From Boletus sp. NGJ (lineage: Eukaryota; Basidiomycota; Agaricomycetes; Boletales; Boletaceae): a stretch of 64,000 nt of DNA. The notes below the pieces were generated by a model. It worked only from the letters and a program-made list of their open reading frames with translations, did not search any database and was not told the origin of the DNA. The stretch spans positions 62,001-126,000 of the forward strand of contig JAGTXK010000125.1 of NCBI GenBank assembly GCA_019096195.1, written 5' to 3'. A program made the translations under genes and the position numbers. This document shows positions 12,070 to 24,869 of the stretch, piece by piece. Position 1 is the first letter of the stretch. Each line of letters begins with the position of its first letter.

Positions 12070-13016
12070 TGGACTGGGAAGACACAAATATTAACGCGTC
12101 AACGAAAATTAGAGCGTGTGAACTGAACCGAACCAAACTCCCATGCGACTGCGTTTGAACTGGCTCACACGCTTTCTTGCCTCCTGGACATGACGCACCA
12201 ATAGAGGTCTGTTGCGCCTGTTTGACACCTGTCCCTGGTCGGTCTTGGTCTTGTCATCGGTCTGGCTTATGTGCTCAAAGTCCGCAGGAAATGACTGCCC
12301 TGTATCATTGATACGTAGAGGGTTAGACGGCAATGATTGTATTGGCTGTCGAGGCGGCCTTGCTATGTCCTAGCTCTCCAGGTCTGATGGCCGCTGTCAA
12401 TGGCATCTAGTCGTGAGCGCCCTTTTATAGAATGTTTGCTAAATGCCTTACCCCGTTTCAGCATTGCAAGCCAGATCGTGAATACGATTTATTCAATTGG
12501 CCAAGCGGAGCACGGCATGAACTTCGTATCCTTGTAGACATGGTTGAAGTCGATTGCTCGGCTGGCAAATATTCCTGGATCTGCGCTGGACGTTCCTTGC
12601 GTTATCACTGACACTGCCCGAATCCCGACGAAAGCTTATTGTCCCCCACCTCAGATCCACACCTCTTGAGATCCCCGCTACCTTTGCCAATTATCTGCTC
12701 TCGGCGATCATGAAAGAACTCTGTCATGTACCTCATTATTTTGGGCGAATGTTGGCCGCAGAGTTCCGCGTCGAGAAGCAACACAAATCTATTGGGGTAT
12801 CTATTGCGCCATGTCCTTGGTCAAATAACCACAAGTTTTGTAATAAAAACCAAGGTAGCATGTGCTACAGCAACTCCTGGTATATACAAGATAAAATAAG
12901 TACTTAGCTCGTTCTGGAAAACCCATATAACATCCATGCTAAGTGCAGAAAAGTACCAGCTTATTTAACGACGAAAGCCCATTGTAATGGGTATACTCCC
13001 ACGGAAATCGAACCCT
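12070..13016. other. Intergenic stretch
   Basis: Upstream of OXA1 and downstream of the DUF7729-like gene. A plus-strand open frame (12554-12907) has no domain I recognise and starts inside a region with equally long frames on the other strand. I see nothing firm here. Confidence 0.35.
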
Positions 13017-14033
13017 TCACACGGAGGCTGCCATAAAGGCAGCAACGCCCAATATCGCACTAACCGCAGCAGAGAGCTCCAAGCCGCCAGCGCGAGATGC
13101 GGCGCCGCTCAGGAGACCGCTGGATAGGCCACCGGCAGCCTGGACAACACCACTGAGGAAGCTTGCGCCACACTTGCTGGTGACGTTGTTGTAAAGGGCG
13201 ATTTGACCGGATAGGACTAAACTGTTGTTGATGCCCGGGGCATACGGCATTACCGACTCAAAGGTAATGTATGAGGTGAGGATGTTCCTGGTGCAGGGGG
13301 CGCAGAGCTCGGAGTTCGGCATGTCACCACTGAGGAACATGAACATGAGGTTGGTATCATGGTATGTAGTGGTATTGGGAACAAGGGCAGTGGTTGTGTT
13401 GGAAAGATCGCGGCGAGCGGATGCACCAATGGCACTGGGTGGGGTGTACAAATATTGGGTCAGCAGGGTCTGCTTCTGGGAAGTTGCTGTATCGACCGCT
13501 GCAACAGTGCCCACGCTTGACGAGTTGGAGAGCTCGGTGGCACAGTAATTTCCATTATCGTCTTTGGAACAGACGGCCTGCCGGAGAGGGACGAGGGAGT
13601 AGAGGAGATCGTAGAGCAGCTTGACAGGTTGGTTTGGTGTAGATGTCAATTCGTCTGGACAAGCGGCATAGAAAGCAACAAGCTGAGTGGTGACAGTACT
13701 CTGGGGACATGCAGTGAATGCGTTGGTCGCGCACAGCGTGTTGAGGGCGCTGAGGATGGCGGAGGATGAAGGGGTCGTGGTATTAGAAGATGGAGTGAAG
13801 GCCTGCAAGGCTGTGGTGGAAGGGTTCGTGCATGATGCAAAGGTGGAATCGTTGTCCAAGTTTGTGAGATACTGGGAGCAGTTGGCGGAGATTCCAGTTG
13901 GAATGAAAGGGTTCGACTGGTGAACACAGGATCAGTGCGGATCCGGATAATCACGAAAAGGAGACAATACCGAGGACTGAGCGAGCACGGTGGAAAGGAG
14001 AGTAGATACGATGGCAAAGGATCGGAACGCCAT
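13017..14033 (-). CDS. DUF7729-like secreted, probably GPI-anchored surface protein
   Basis: Exons 14033-13971 and 13916-13017 (54-nt intron) give 320 residues. A signal peptide (MAFRSFAIVSTLLSTVLAQS) is followed by NPFIPTGISANCSQYLTNL and a Ser/Thr/Asn-rich ectodomain. The ectodomain has many N-glycosylation sequons and paired Cys residues (LCATNAFTACP, ELCAPC). The last 20 residues are a small hydrophobic tail (AVSAILGVAAFMAASV) after a Gly/Ser/Ala region, the usual layout of a GPI-attachment signal. The NP(L/F)IPTGIS start and Cys spacing match proteins I know from basidiomycetes annotated DUF7729. The function is unknown; a cell-wall or plasma-membrane location is inferred. Confidence 0.75.
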
Positions 14034-14349
14034 TGGGGTAGGGGAAATTTTTGCAAGGAACGGACGTCGTGGACGAGGAGAAAGTGAAAACGAGAGGGCG
14101 GAGTGTCTGGTCGTCAGAGTGCGTGGGAATTGAGGATGGCCAAACACGACCACACTGTACCCACGGGGGGTGGGAAGGTCACGTGACCTGGTCCTAGGTA
14201 CAACGAAAAGCCTATCACATCGTCCCTTAACCTCTTCTCCTGACCCGATCACTGATTTATAGTCACCCACCCCGCCATTGGGATATTTCTTGTCCGTGGT
14301 TCGACTTCCGATCCTTGTCTTGCTATTAATTCCCAACGTGCCAATTTTC

Positions 14350-15700
14350 GCTCGCCAGTCTTGTCAAATTGCTCATCTTTGGTATCGGACGCCCACCCGA
14401 TGTCCAAACGGCCCGGGTTATCCCCGCAGTCTGCACAACCCTCAGGCTCCAAGCCAAGATACATTCTTCTCACCCCGAGGGTGATATCCTTGGCGTCCCG
14501 TTCGCGATTCAGACATGTCCATCGCCGCCGCCATCCGTGTGAACGAATTAGAGGCAGTCCTCACCTTTTCTGCCTCAGGCGCATCGAGATCATGCTTCGT
14601 GCTGACCGTTGAATGGCGCTCCAAGCATTCGATCGTCTGCCAACAGCAAACCAGTACACGGAACTCCGGTAATTCAAACCACCTCGACTTTGTGGAGATC
14701 CTTCGATGCGGTATGGGATACCTTGCTTGGTTCTTGCATTGCTGATTGAGCTTCCTTGACCAAGTCCCTCGGGAATGAAGTTCCCCGACTCACCTGTCCT
14801 CGTTGCACTGATTTCCGTCCTTATCGTATCACAGGTTGAATTGATCGACCCCACATGTCACATGAATGCGTCCCAACTACAACACGATGCGCAATCGCCG
14901 TATCAATGGGTGTTCATCGACAATGGTCACCCCGCTTAACAATTTCCGTGTTGACCGAATGTTTTCGCTTCCAACGAGTACCCGACAATCACCAGCAGGC
15001 GGCGTTTCATGTTTCCTTCATACATTCCCCCCTTATCAAGACCCCTTCGCCACATCATTCAGACGCTAGTATATAGATATCTCCACCCTTACGTTAATTT
15101 CACACCCATGAGTGGGGAGATAACTGTTATGCTTTTGGTCAATTTCTCACTTCCCTGAACATTCTCACCTGCTTGTTCGTTCATCGGCATTCTGGTCCAC
15201 CTTTGCAAGTGACAGTCAACCTCGACTACTGGTTTCAATACCAGTGGACGGGACACCTAGAGTCCGTTCCATGTTCGTGAGACTCTCCTCACAATATCGT
15301 ACCGTCCAATCGCGTACATTTCCTCACACGTTACAGGTCAGCCTGGATCTCGTCTCGCCCTCACTCAGGCTGCCGTCACTCCACAGATCACGGTGACACG
15401 CGTGAAGGATGTCCTGCTATCTTCCAGAATGGCCCCGTTCAATGGGACGAGCCTGAGGCACCGGGTATCATTTCTCCTTCCGTACGTCGGATGTGGCGCT
15501 ATGCCTCGACACCCCCGTTGCACCATGTGGTTCCCCCTTTTTTTTTCTTTCCATCCAAGTCGCCACGTACCTCGGCGCAACCCCCCCAAGTCTGGCTGCT
15601 CGGCCCCGGTCAAAGCCACGACCGTTCCCTTGCTACTTTTATGTCTCGCAGACTGTAGCGCATCCGATCGCCGTTTTCCCTCCATATCTTGTTTTCACAT
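14350..15700 (+). CDS. Unresolved multi-exon gene, unknown function (approximate limits)
   Basis: Several plus-strand segments read as protein although no single frame is open. One is RPPDVQTARVIPAVCTTLRL with the adjoining DILGVPFAIQTCPSPP at about 14390-14550. A second is VELIDPTCHMNASQLQHDAQ after a good CACAG acceptor near 14835. A third is NLDYWFQYQWTGHLESVP near 15215-15270. A fourth is REGCPAIFQNGPVQWDEPEA and PSVRRMWRYASTPPLHHV at 15400-15530. Acceptor-like CAG sites and GTNNGT donors lie between them. A hydrophobic leader-like segment (RLPILVLLLIPNVPIF) precedes at about 14300. I could not settle the exon joins or the start codon, and I do not recognise the family. Confidence 0.35.
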
Positions 15701-16222
15701 ATGCGGAACCCGCAGTTCAAAGTTGGTCTTCCCAAGTGCTTTGTCACCCAATTCGCCCTTCCTTTCCTTTCTTTTTTTTTTTTGGAATCTCGCTGATACT
15801 GGCGAACACGCGCGAGCGCATGCACACACACACGCCTCCTGGACGTAACTCAGTCCAGACGAGGGTTCTTTCGTTACATCTCGTAATCGTCCTATAGCAC
15901 CATGGCGCATCATGTGCCATCGTGCGTGGTTTATCGCGAGGCTATGAAAATTAAACGGGGTTTCTAATTCAAGGTCTGGAACAAAGTTAACTCGCAAAGT
16001 TCACAGCTTGGCCGAAACCCGCGCGCCATTGACTTTGCCGCGCTACATGCGAACTACCAGGCAAAATATGCGCATATTCATATAACCCCGTGCCAAGGGC
16101 TTCGATGCAATTTCCGCAGTTAAAGACAGTCGACGGTGCTAACAAGCGGATACGAATGCAAGAGACGACCTGGTGATATCAAAACTCCGTTCATTAACCG
16201 TTCATTAATGATCCCGATAATC

Positions 16223-18243
16223 CTACTGAGCGGTTTTGGATACGCTGAAAATACCCCCGATACCTTCTTGACCGAGGGCGCTGAGCGTGCTCCACCGACC
16301 AGCAAACGTGGATCTGCTGTGTAGATATCCTTCGAACACCCACGTCCCACACCCATCATCACCAGTGCTTTTCTATTTATAACGCGCAATGAGAGACTGT
16401 TGCCCAATTGGAGAAAAGTAAACCGTACCGCCTTCCTCGTCAGACTTATCAATCCATCGGATAACCGAACCCGTCCAATGAAGCTATAGGAGCCCCAGGC
16501 CGCCTCGAATCGACGGGGTGTCTATCGGCAGCGTGAGGATCAGATGGCTTATCAAGACGAGAGAAGCGCACTTCGCCTGTGATAACGACATCCAGGGCAT
16601 GACGAGGGTTTCTACCGCTCTCGGGCGCGCCGCTAAGGCGGAACGGTTCGTAATGGTAGGATTCCGCCGTGTTGACGGCACAGAATTGAATTCTCTGCCA
16701 GAACGCAGGAAATATGACAATCGTGTACACGGACAATAAACGGTACCCACTGTGGATTCCTCCTCGCTAGCGGAAAGATTCCGAAATACGTGTCCATCGA
16801 AGCCATCTTGGGTTTCGACGGGCAAGGGCAGCCATGGGCTGAATGTGAGATACTCCTCCAGCCGAAACTGGATGGGTTGCCGACAGAGGAAATCTTGCCG
16901 AACGTCAGGGCCAGGGGAGCCGGCTAAGGAACATGAAGTCAAAGGCGCAACCTGTCTGAGACGTCAGTCGCACTGCATATAGCATCCTTTCCCAATTCGA
17001 GAACTCGCGGACCATATAACTGCCTTCCCAAACACCGGTCAGCAACCCAGGAATATACGCCAGGAGTTCCCAAGCCTCTGCGGGTGCATACAAATGACGG
17101 GCTATGCGATAGAAGTCTTCGTCATGGCTCGCACTTCTTGATGGCCGTTGCCGTTCTCTCGCGAGATCCGTGTTTGATTCACGACACTGACATTGAAGGA
17201 AGGAATCTGCCACAAGCGGCGTCCTTCTGGTGGTGACCGCAGCGAAGTCAGCCATAGTTGGCCCATGCCGCTCCGTCGCGATTGCGACGGCTCTGGTCGG
17301 TGGAAGATGGGGAGGAATCTGCAGAGGTGTTGCCTCTAAGAGTGCAAAAGTCAGAAAGACCGAGGCAGTTGAAAGATTGGGCGTGGATATGGCGAAGCGG
17401 TTATAGTAGTTCGCGTGTGGCGAAGGGACGTCGACTTGATCACTAGTTTTGCTCGCAGCGATAGGCTGTCCGGCTCCCCGGGCTTGCGATCTGCTGGTCG
17501 ATAGTCTCCGTTCGGCCGCGCCACTTACGTTTGTCGACAGGGACTGCGATATAGTCAGTGTGGGTCCATGTCTCCTAGCGCTAGTCATATGCTCACCTTT
17601 GACACGGGTATCGTGTAAGGACGAAGTAAATTTAGAACTCGATTACGATCCCCCAGTGGCAAAGAGGATATCTGGTCTGATCAGGATCGTTTAGAAGCAG
17701 GGTTCATGAAAGAGAAGCTGAATGTGGATTACTGTGGGACAGTACCAAGCACGCCACTGAGACGGCCAGAGCCAAGACATGCCCATCGGTCTCGCTAGTT
17801 GCTGACGAATGGCACTCGCGGAGTACGCGCAGCACCCAATCCCCGACTCCCGCGGTCTGAAGCTGGAGCTCGTTGATACCGTCGCTCTCCAGGAGCATCA
17901 GGTATATCGTCCACAAATCCCCTGGGATGTGTTGACTGACGACTTGAGAAAGGCGGATCCGACGCAGCACGCGTCGGCGCACTCGAAGCTCCGCAGCTAG
18001 GCATGACGTCGTACTGGTGCAATGACCTTGTCGACGATGATGACCACCGAGGTCGAACTTGTCACGAAAAATACGCGCGTAGAGTTGGGGACAGGACTCG
18101 ATGGAGAGAAGACGATGGATGTGCCGAGAGGAGAGCAAGAGCTGAAGGAGCGCGTCGAGGGGTGAAGTGGGTGAGGGGTCTATCGTGAAGAAGGCTACGT
18201 GTGTTAGCACGTCGAGGGGAATGCGTTCCAGATGCGAAGGCAT
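16223..18243 (-). CDS. F-box family protein, paralog A
   Basis: Predicted substrate-receptor-like protein. It starts MPSHLERIPLDVLTHVAFF, an F-box-like helix, followed by LLLSSRHIHRLLSIESCPQLYARIFRDKFDL, the usual agaricomycete continuation. Further exons: DQISSLPLGDRNRVLNLLRP near 17600-17690; NYYNRFAISTPNLSTASVFL near 17350; YIPGLLTGVWEGSYM near 17030; DVVITGE near 16580. The next exon reads SYSFIGRVRLSDGLISLTRK at about 16440-16510, and the last reads WVFEGYLHSRSTFAGRW to a stop at 16223. Each of these aligns in order with the two plus-strand paralogs at 22681-24659 and 24870-26733, which fixes the exon order. Overall similarity is low, so the duplication is old or the genes evolve fast. 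Confidence 0.7.
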
Positions 18244-19260
18244 GGTATGACGAAGGACGGACCGAGTGAGTTAGCCTTAAATACTTGTGAGCCAGGACTG
18301 TGCGGCGGAGTGCCGTCCATAGCGTAAACCAGATCGCCGCGTCGTTGGATGGGGAACTTGGCCTTTCCTGTTGGGAAAATCATGTTCAAAAGTCGCACTG
18401 CAGTGTGCAATAGCAAATGGACTTACACACTTTCAGATCAGATCTTGTACATATTTAAGGCATGGTTCCCTTCAGCCGTGTGCCTGGTTGTGATTTCATT
18501 TAGCCACCTTCGCTTTCCTGCGGACTCGGACGGTGGCTGGGCCCGCTGTTAGCTTACACAGCTATACGAGGGAGAAGCGACATGACAGAATATTCTGATC
18601 CACTCGCCAGCTCAGCAAGGCCTTCTCGCAAGCTACACGTACGTGAGAAAGACGACCAAGTGATCAACAAGACAACTAGGGCTCACTGGGGCTCGAGTCG
18701 CTTTCGGCCACCACCCCATGCCCAGCATACCCGCCACGGCGCCACCAAGCACGTCCGATGGGAGCGTAGCCATTTCGATCCGCGAGCCTCATCATATGCC
18801 ACAAGGAGGACTTGTGTGTAAAAGCTAGTACATGCGATTCGGAGGCACATACACGGGTGTGCATCGGCTCCCTGTTGTGAGGCGGAGATGAACGTGTTTT
18901 TGCGTGAACCGTCGCATTGTGGTTGCCCTGCGCCGTCCGAATCTGGTCGGATGGAGTCGTGTGCAACGCTGGAAACCGCACCTACCGGAAGCGCGACCTC
19001 TTGGATGGAGATGAACCCAAATCAGAGCCCTTTCCAGAACACCGCTTCAACATCAAGAGCTAACCTTGTTCCACTGATCGGGCTTGACGTCCACGCGCCA
19101 AGTCGTCCAATTCGCGAACAATGTTGCCTTGCTCGGGCTTTACTCAGGTCACCGCACACAGCTTGCGTCGAGTTCGATTACCTCTCCATCATCATAACAC
19201 CATCCTTTGCCGTACAATTACAGTCATCACTACACATACAACCTGCTCTACCACCAAGAT
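18244..19260. other. Promoter/intergenic region between F-box A and eEF1B
   Basis: No conserved protein segment was found on either strand. Short frames at 18582-18821 (+), 18676-18981 (-) and 18888-19352 (+) lack domain features; the last overlaps the eEF1B 3' exons antisense. Confidence 0.35.
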
Positions 19261-20235
19261 CTAGAGCTCTAGAAACATCCGTTAGTCGAAGCAAGACGGC
19301 ATACACGTCTGGCGCACTCTGCATGGCAGCGATGTCCGAGCTCTGGACATAGTCATCGAACTCGGCGAGCTTCTCTTGCAGGTCATCCAGGGATACGAGT
19401 TCATCCTCTAACGACACGATAAACCAAACGAGTCAATGCGAACACAGCTCGTACGAACCTACGACCAGGGTGATTTGTAATTTCTTGATGCCATAGCCGA
19501 CAGCGACCAGCTTGCTCGCACCCCATACGAGACCATCCATCTCGAGTGATCGGACAGACTCCTCCAGAGCTTGCATATCAGTCTCATCATCCCAAGGCTT
19601 CACTTCCAAGGTGACAACAGACTTGTTGCAAGTGACGTTAGCAATCGTATGACATCCATCAAAGTGGCATGGACCTTGGCGGCCGCCTTGGGCTTGTTTG
19701 CTTTCTTTGCGTTGTAAGCAGCAACACGTTCGGCTTTGAGTTTTTCAGCCTCCTCGTCCTCTTCTTCGTCTTCACCAAAGAGGTCGACTTCCTCTTCCTC
19801 TTCCTCTTCGGCGGCAGGTGCAGTCTGAGTGAATGTCTGCCCTGCGCTACTGCTGCCGGGCAACGTGTCGAATTCCGCGCTATATGATGTGATGTGAGAG
19901 TACCACCTCGCTACATGCGGGTAGCTAGAAGGGATTGGCACAGCGACCGCTTTGTAGACGTGCACATCAGCTTGGGAAGGCGTGTATCTGAAAAGAGGGT
20001 TGTGGTCAACGCGCAGTTCAATTTTTTTCTTAAATGAGATCAGATAGCCAAGGAAATTTTGTCTGCATGCTGGTGCAGCGGTGTCTAATCGCTTCTTGGA
20101 AACACGGACCATAGCGTTATGTTCATCAAGTGTGGTCGGAGAACGCGACCGAAACCCTGCAAGGACATGGACTCACCCTTCGACGTAAGACCTTGCGGCG
20201 AGGTGCTGCTCGAGAGCATTGAGGTTGGCAGACAT
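19261..20235 (-). CDS. EFB1: Translation elongation factor eEF1B nucleotide-exchange subunit
   Basis: Exchanges GDP for GTP on eEF1A during elongation. Exons 20235-20177, 19987-19675, 19621-19459, 19407-19318 and 19268-19261 total 633 nt (210 residues), all in phase. The N-terminal GST-like start is [20 protein letters not shown], continuing [14 protein letters not shown]. An acidic hinge with [20 protein letters not shown] precedes a KPKAAAK linker. The exchange domain reads [36 protein letters not shown], and [17 protein letters not shown] at the C-terminus. The last two residues and the stop sit on an 8-nt terminal exon after a 49-nt intron (19269-19317). Without that intron the frame would run past the usual C-terminus. 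Intron 1 is unusually long for this window (189 nt). Confidence 0.9.
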
Positions 20236-22680
20236 ATTGACGTGTAAGGCGACTTGCTGTGAGAATTCGAGTGAGATGGCCGGGATGAAGAGAGATCGAT
20301 CTAACAATCATTTTTTCTGATTTTCGACCCATATGTTTAGGGTAGGCTGGCTGGTTTTCGCCGCTCGTCGTTGATTGGTTGGGAGACACTCGAATCCAGT
20401 TCTCTCACATGCTGGTACTAGCTGGTAGGTCATTGTGTATGGCTTGCTATCCCCACTGCTTGAATTACGCGGCGATCAAGATCGTATGCTTGTGCGTTCG
20501 TGGACTCAAATCACTGCTGCGTGCACAGTTCAGGAATCAGACTATGGGCCAGCTTTCCTTCAAGTTGGCGTCGGCGCGGCACGCGCTGTCGAAGCGATAA
20601 CGTACGAGACCTGCGAGGTGTCGAACGAACTCAGCCATCAATGAAACCCATGGATCGACAATGTATGCGCCTCCTCAACCATGCGTACACAGCGTTCTAC
20701 CCAGACGAGAACGTCGCCTACCAGCACCCGCCCAGAGCGTCTGTGGTCTTGCTTGCTTTCCATGCACGCGATTGACCAGTCAGGGGGTTGCGCCTCTTTG
20801 TGGCTTCCAATCCTCTGGCATATATCACAAGGTGCACGGTGACGTTCGTCGTGCCGCTTTCCGGTGTAAAGTGGTTGCGCCGATTGAATTCAACGGAAAT
20901 TGTCATGGTATTCGTACAGCCTGCTGGCGGACAGGCTGTAGCTTATCTTCACTCGCGGTACCCTGTTTTTTTCGGGCTGTTCAACAGCTTCCCAGTGGTG
21001 CTTGCTACCGAGACCACGCGATGACGGGGCTTCAAGTCACTAGCTCGTACGATATTTTGGTCCACAACGCATTTCCCTCCCCTCTGAGGAGATTGCAAGC
21101 TCATTGATACATGTATGTAATGGCGATGTAGTCTGGATCTGGAGCTAACGATCGACGCAGTTGCTCTTAAGGGGATATGAGCTCTTCTGTGCAATGGAAG
21201 TAGACGGTATATCATACAATCCGATCAGCGTAGATCAATTCAATTGTATGCTCAAATCTCATTCACAGACGAGTTTCTTCCTTCACTAGGAAGACTCGAG
21301 TCTTCGGGGAATATATTATCCTCCCAACATGTACCTGACCGCTCGAGTGCTCCGACCCAACTCTATTTATTACACGGTCTTGGCCGAACATGTAATCGGC
21401 TGCTCTGAACTACTCCGTGGTATCCTACGTATTACTCGCCCGAGGAAGTCACACAGTCGGTGCTAGGGCTTAATTCCAGACGCCCATGAAACGAACAAGC
21501 GCGCACAGTGTCTTCCTCTCCGAGAAGAACTTTTGGCGGAGCGAAGAATATAGTAACGGCTAGCGTAACCAAAAAAAAAAAAACTGACAGGTCGCCTGGC
21601 TTCAATTTCGGTTCAAATCGACGTGTTCTCCAATTCCTCCTCGCTACTGCAATGATTTTTTATGGCCATTACTAATAGTTCGAACTCTTCGGACTCTACT
21701 AGAAGCAGGTATGTCGTCTTTGGGGTTTCAATTCAACCTTCCTTTTTCTGACTGCGTCAATCCGTGAATTCCCTCCTCGTATGTTGGAGCTCTCGGCTGG
21801 CACCACTCATATGTCCGGGCCACTATTACCGACAAGAACTCAGCAAAAGCGTCGGGTACGCACATTCCTCATGGAAACTTAGTTCTCCTGGCAACTGAAT
21901 CCGACATTCCAATGCCCGTCTAAGAATCTAGATGGCTTGTCCACATAGAAACTTTGAACGCTAAGTTTAACCTTCGAGGATCAATTACGGACGGAGGTAC
22001 CACCTCACCTCAGTATTGCAGAAACATGCGGCGGACTCATCTTACAACCTGATTTTAGCACAGGAGCGACCCTTGATTTCCTTTTTTGCTACTCATGCTC
22101 TGATCACAGCTCACTCATGGGCCGGCCTGCCACTCGTAGATTCATCAAAGCGATAACATTACACACCGTCTTTGCAGATGCGGCAGATAATCATGTGCAT
22201 GCGGGAATCTGCAGGCACTCATAGGCCATGGTCTCGCCTTCACGTTGATTGGCGGAAACGGCCAGTCCCAGCGGGATTCGCTTACGATTTCAGGGGTCAC
22301 ATATGCTCGGGCAGACCACGAAATTGATTCAAATCTGAGATTTATGTGCTCATTTGAGTGACAGATCCCTCATGTCCGCGCCATCGGGATCCTCCGAAGG
22401 CTCCGAACAGCATGCCGCGATCGCCTACGTACGTTTTTCTTCGTCAACCAAATTTAACATAAGTATCAGCCGCACCGAGACAGATCAAAGCTCGCCTTGG
22501 CTAACGGCGTCTCTTGACCGGAGTTCGCCATGCTGCGCTTACATCCGTGGGAGATACTATCATGCCGTGATGACGGTCTGACCCTTCCCAAGGCACTCGC
22601 CAAGGCAGCAAGACTCCGTCTCGTCATGAATCGGTACATATTACTTATGGCTCTCTCTCTACCTCCGCTGGCACACGAGC
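20236..22680. other. Long stretch without a supported gene
   Basis: Overlapping frames of 60-148 codons occur on both strands at 20380-21215, for example 20435-20644 and 20661-21107 (+) and 20718-20906 (-). None has a recognisable motif or a coherent exon chain. From 21215 to about 22350 the sequence looks non-coding, with a 12-A run near 21571-21583. A decayed gene at 20.4-21.1 kb is possible but not shown. Confidence 0.3.
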
Positions 22681-24659
22681 ATGCCCGCCAATTTGTCCAG
22701 CATACCGCCCGGATTGATACAAGAGCTTGTCCTACCTGCTATCCAGGAAGCTTCCTGCACCATCCCGACTGTTTTCCGCCCTCTCTACCTCAACTGCCGG
22801 ATGTCATATGCTACATCGTCATCAAACGCGGATTCCCCTTTCTATTCCATGCTCTTCTTGGATAAGTTCGATATATCTTCACCTGGCCGTCATCTGTTGC
22901 AAGGCAGGCTGAATTATCAGAACATGGAGCAAGAGGTCAAGAGGCGCCACATCGCCCTACAGATCATACGGAGGAGAGACACATGGAATCCGAATCTAGC
23001 GGAGGCATTCGCAACAATTTACGTCATGCTCCTCGAGGACGACGGGCGCAATTGGGAGCAAGTTCTTTTGGCAGGTTTACCCACCTTTATACCCATTTTC
23101 ATGCGCGAGCGTTTACTCGAGAGTGCCTCCGATAATCACGGGTGGCCTCTGGAAAATGAGCTGAACACGTTAGCTGTTGCCTTGTTTTGGTTGATCAGCT
23201 CTCGAGGTAGGTGTGATTTGGTTTCGTTGCATGGACAGGCGTCCTCATTAACTCGCATATAGATCGTCTTGATCAGGAAACCAACGAGTTCAGAAAAGAG
23301 ATCATGACATATCTCGCTCCGTTCGCCTTTGCGGGCTTTCGGGTATGTGCATTCGTTGTTTACCTGTGCAGGATCTGACGCAGCAAACCAAGTATCCATG
23401 TTTTACTTCCCCCGAGGATCTATTAAATCCTAGAAACCGTCCAGCCGATCAACCTACCGAAATAATGCTGGATTATTTTGGCGAACCAATCACCCTGTGT
23501 TTACCCCCGATTGCTCCGTTTGCGATATTGAGCTATTTCGTGCGGATGGAATATTTCCGTCTCAAGGTTCCACCCGAACTCCCTTTAAGTCGTCAAGATG
23601 CTGCCGATAAAGGAATCCTTTGGGGACCCACGCGGGACGATATCGATGATTTTAATGCCCGATGTGTGACACGGGTGGCTGGTGGAAGCTACGGTGACCC
23701 CTTTGATGGGCTTCTTAAAAGTCGCAGACATGATCCCGATTGGCGTCGTTCATTATCCAGCTCTGATGCAGCATCGACACAGTACTACATCCCAGGCACA
23801 TTTTCGGGACGCTGGCAGGGATCTTTCATAGTATGTTGGGACTTTCGATCATTTGCTGTTAACTTAGTGTTCCAGGCACCCTACCAGGAGGATTACCGAT
23901 CAATGTTTTACTCTGCTGAAGCACCGTCACCTTTTCCGACCTTTGGTCGGTTCCCTCTTTATGTCCAATTTCGCGAGTTATATTGCTACTCTCCATCGAC
24001 CCCTCTGCCGGTTGCAGAGGATGAAATTTCATTTTTCAATGCATTTTTGCCTCTCGGGTCTCAGTGGCACGAGGACGAGGTAGGCTTCCGACCTTGCACT
24101 TTGTTCAGTGGGTTGAACGATGTGGATCTAACAGTCAGGGATCGAATTTGTCGGTCCAAATAATTCTTTTAGAACGCACTACACACCACTCTGGCGGTCC
24201 AGAGACGTAAGTGATGTCCCGAACATGAGGGCTCTGGATGTCATCATCACTGGAATTGTACGTGGACTTGCACTCGATCTCGTTCGCCCAGTGACCGTTT
24301 TTGTCAGACTGAGGCACCATACGCCACAGCGTGGAACGGATATAAATATATAGGAAGGATCCGACTGTCAGATGGACTCGTTGTACTACTACGTGAGCCG
24401 GTACGTAACTTGCTCTGACACCACACCGTTGTCTGATCGAACTCCACAGTTGGATCCTCAAAGAGTTGACCTCGGACGTGCATTGTTTCGAGGTTACGGT
24501 AGGTTTTTTTTGGTGACATGAGTGGGGTGTAGCTCACGACCCCGACCAGTTATTTCTTCGAGGAACTTTGTCGGCAGATGGAGGCATATCTCAAGTGCGG
24601 AGCAGCCAGCGGAATGGGAATCTATTTTCAGCCTGTGCAAAGAGGTAAAGTCGCCGTAG
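22681..24659 (+). CDS. F-box family protein, paralog B
   Basis: It starts MPANLSSIPPGLIQELVLPA, an F-box-like segment, with YVMLLEDDGRNWEQVL later (compare YLMMLENDGKNELQLL in paralog C). Exon 1 runs to about 23208. The next exons read TNEFRKEIMTYLAPFAFAGF near 23290, YPCFTSPEDLLNPRNRP at 23390, then YIPGTFSGRWQGSFI near 23790 and APYQEDYRSMFYSAEAPSPF near 23880. An intron beginning GTAGGC at about 24080 joins to SGIEFVGPNNSFRTHYTPLW and DVIITGI near 24240. Later exons read YIGRIRLSDGLVVLLREP (about 24340-24400) and NFVGRWRHISSAEQPAEWES, with the stop at 24657-24659. All blocks align with paralogs A and C. No disabling change was found once introns are allowed. Confidence 0.7.
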
Positions 24660-24869
24660 TCTAGATGACATACAGCACCCTGAGGAGTGATCACCTGGTC
24701 CAAGTCCCGCTTAGCTTAGGAGCGCCGTTCCCAAGAAGTCGCGTGTATCAAGGGCCCTGTGGCCGTGTTTCATGTTACCATTACCGATAGATACAGGCAA
24801 ATAATAGGAGAATGGAACAAGCCTGGTTCTAAATCGATAAGTCATATAATTCATTTCCTTGTCACCGGA

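Noticed and set aside
12990-13020. Minus-strand GGGTTCGATTTCC resembling a tRNA T-arm
   Set aside because: The sequence upstream is the 3' end of the DUF7729-like coding region and cannot form the other tRNA arms.
18888-19352. 154-codon plus-strand frame
   Set aside because: It overlaps the 3' exons of eEF1B antisense and has no recognisable content.
24080-24175. Apparent frameshift and stop in F-box paralog B
   Set aside because: A GT-AG intron ending CTAACAG restores the frame and the alignment with paralogs A and C.
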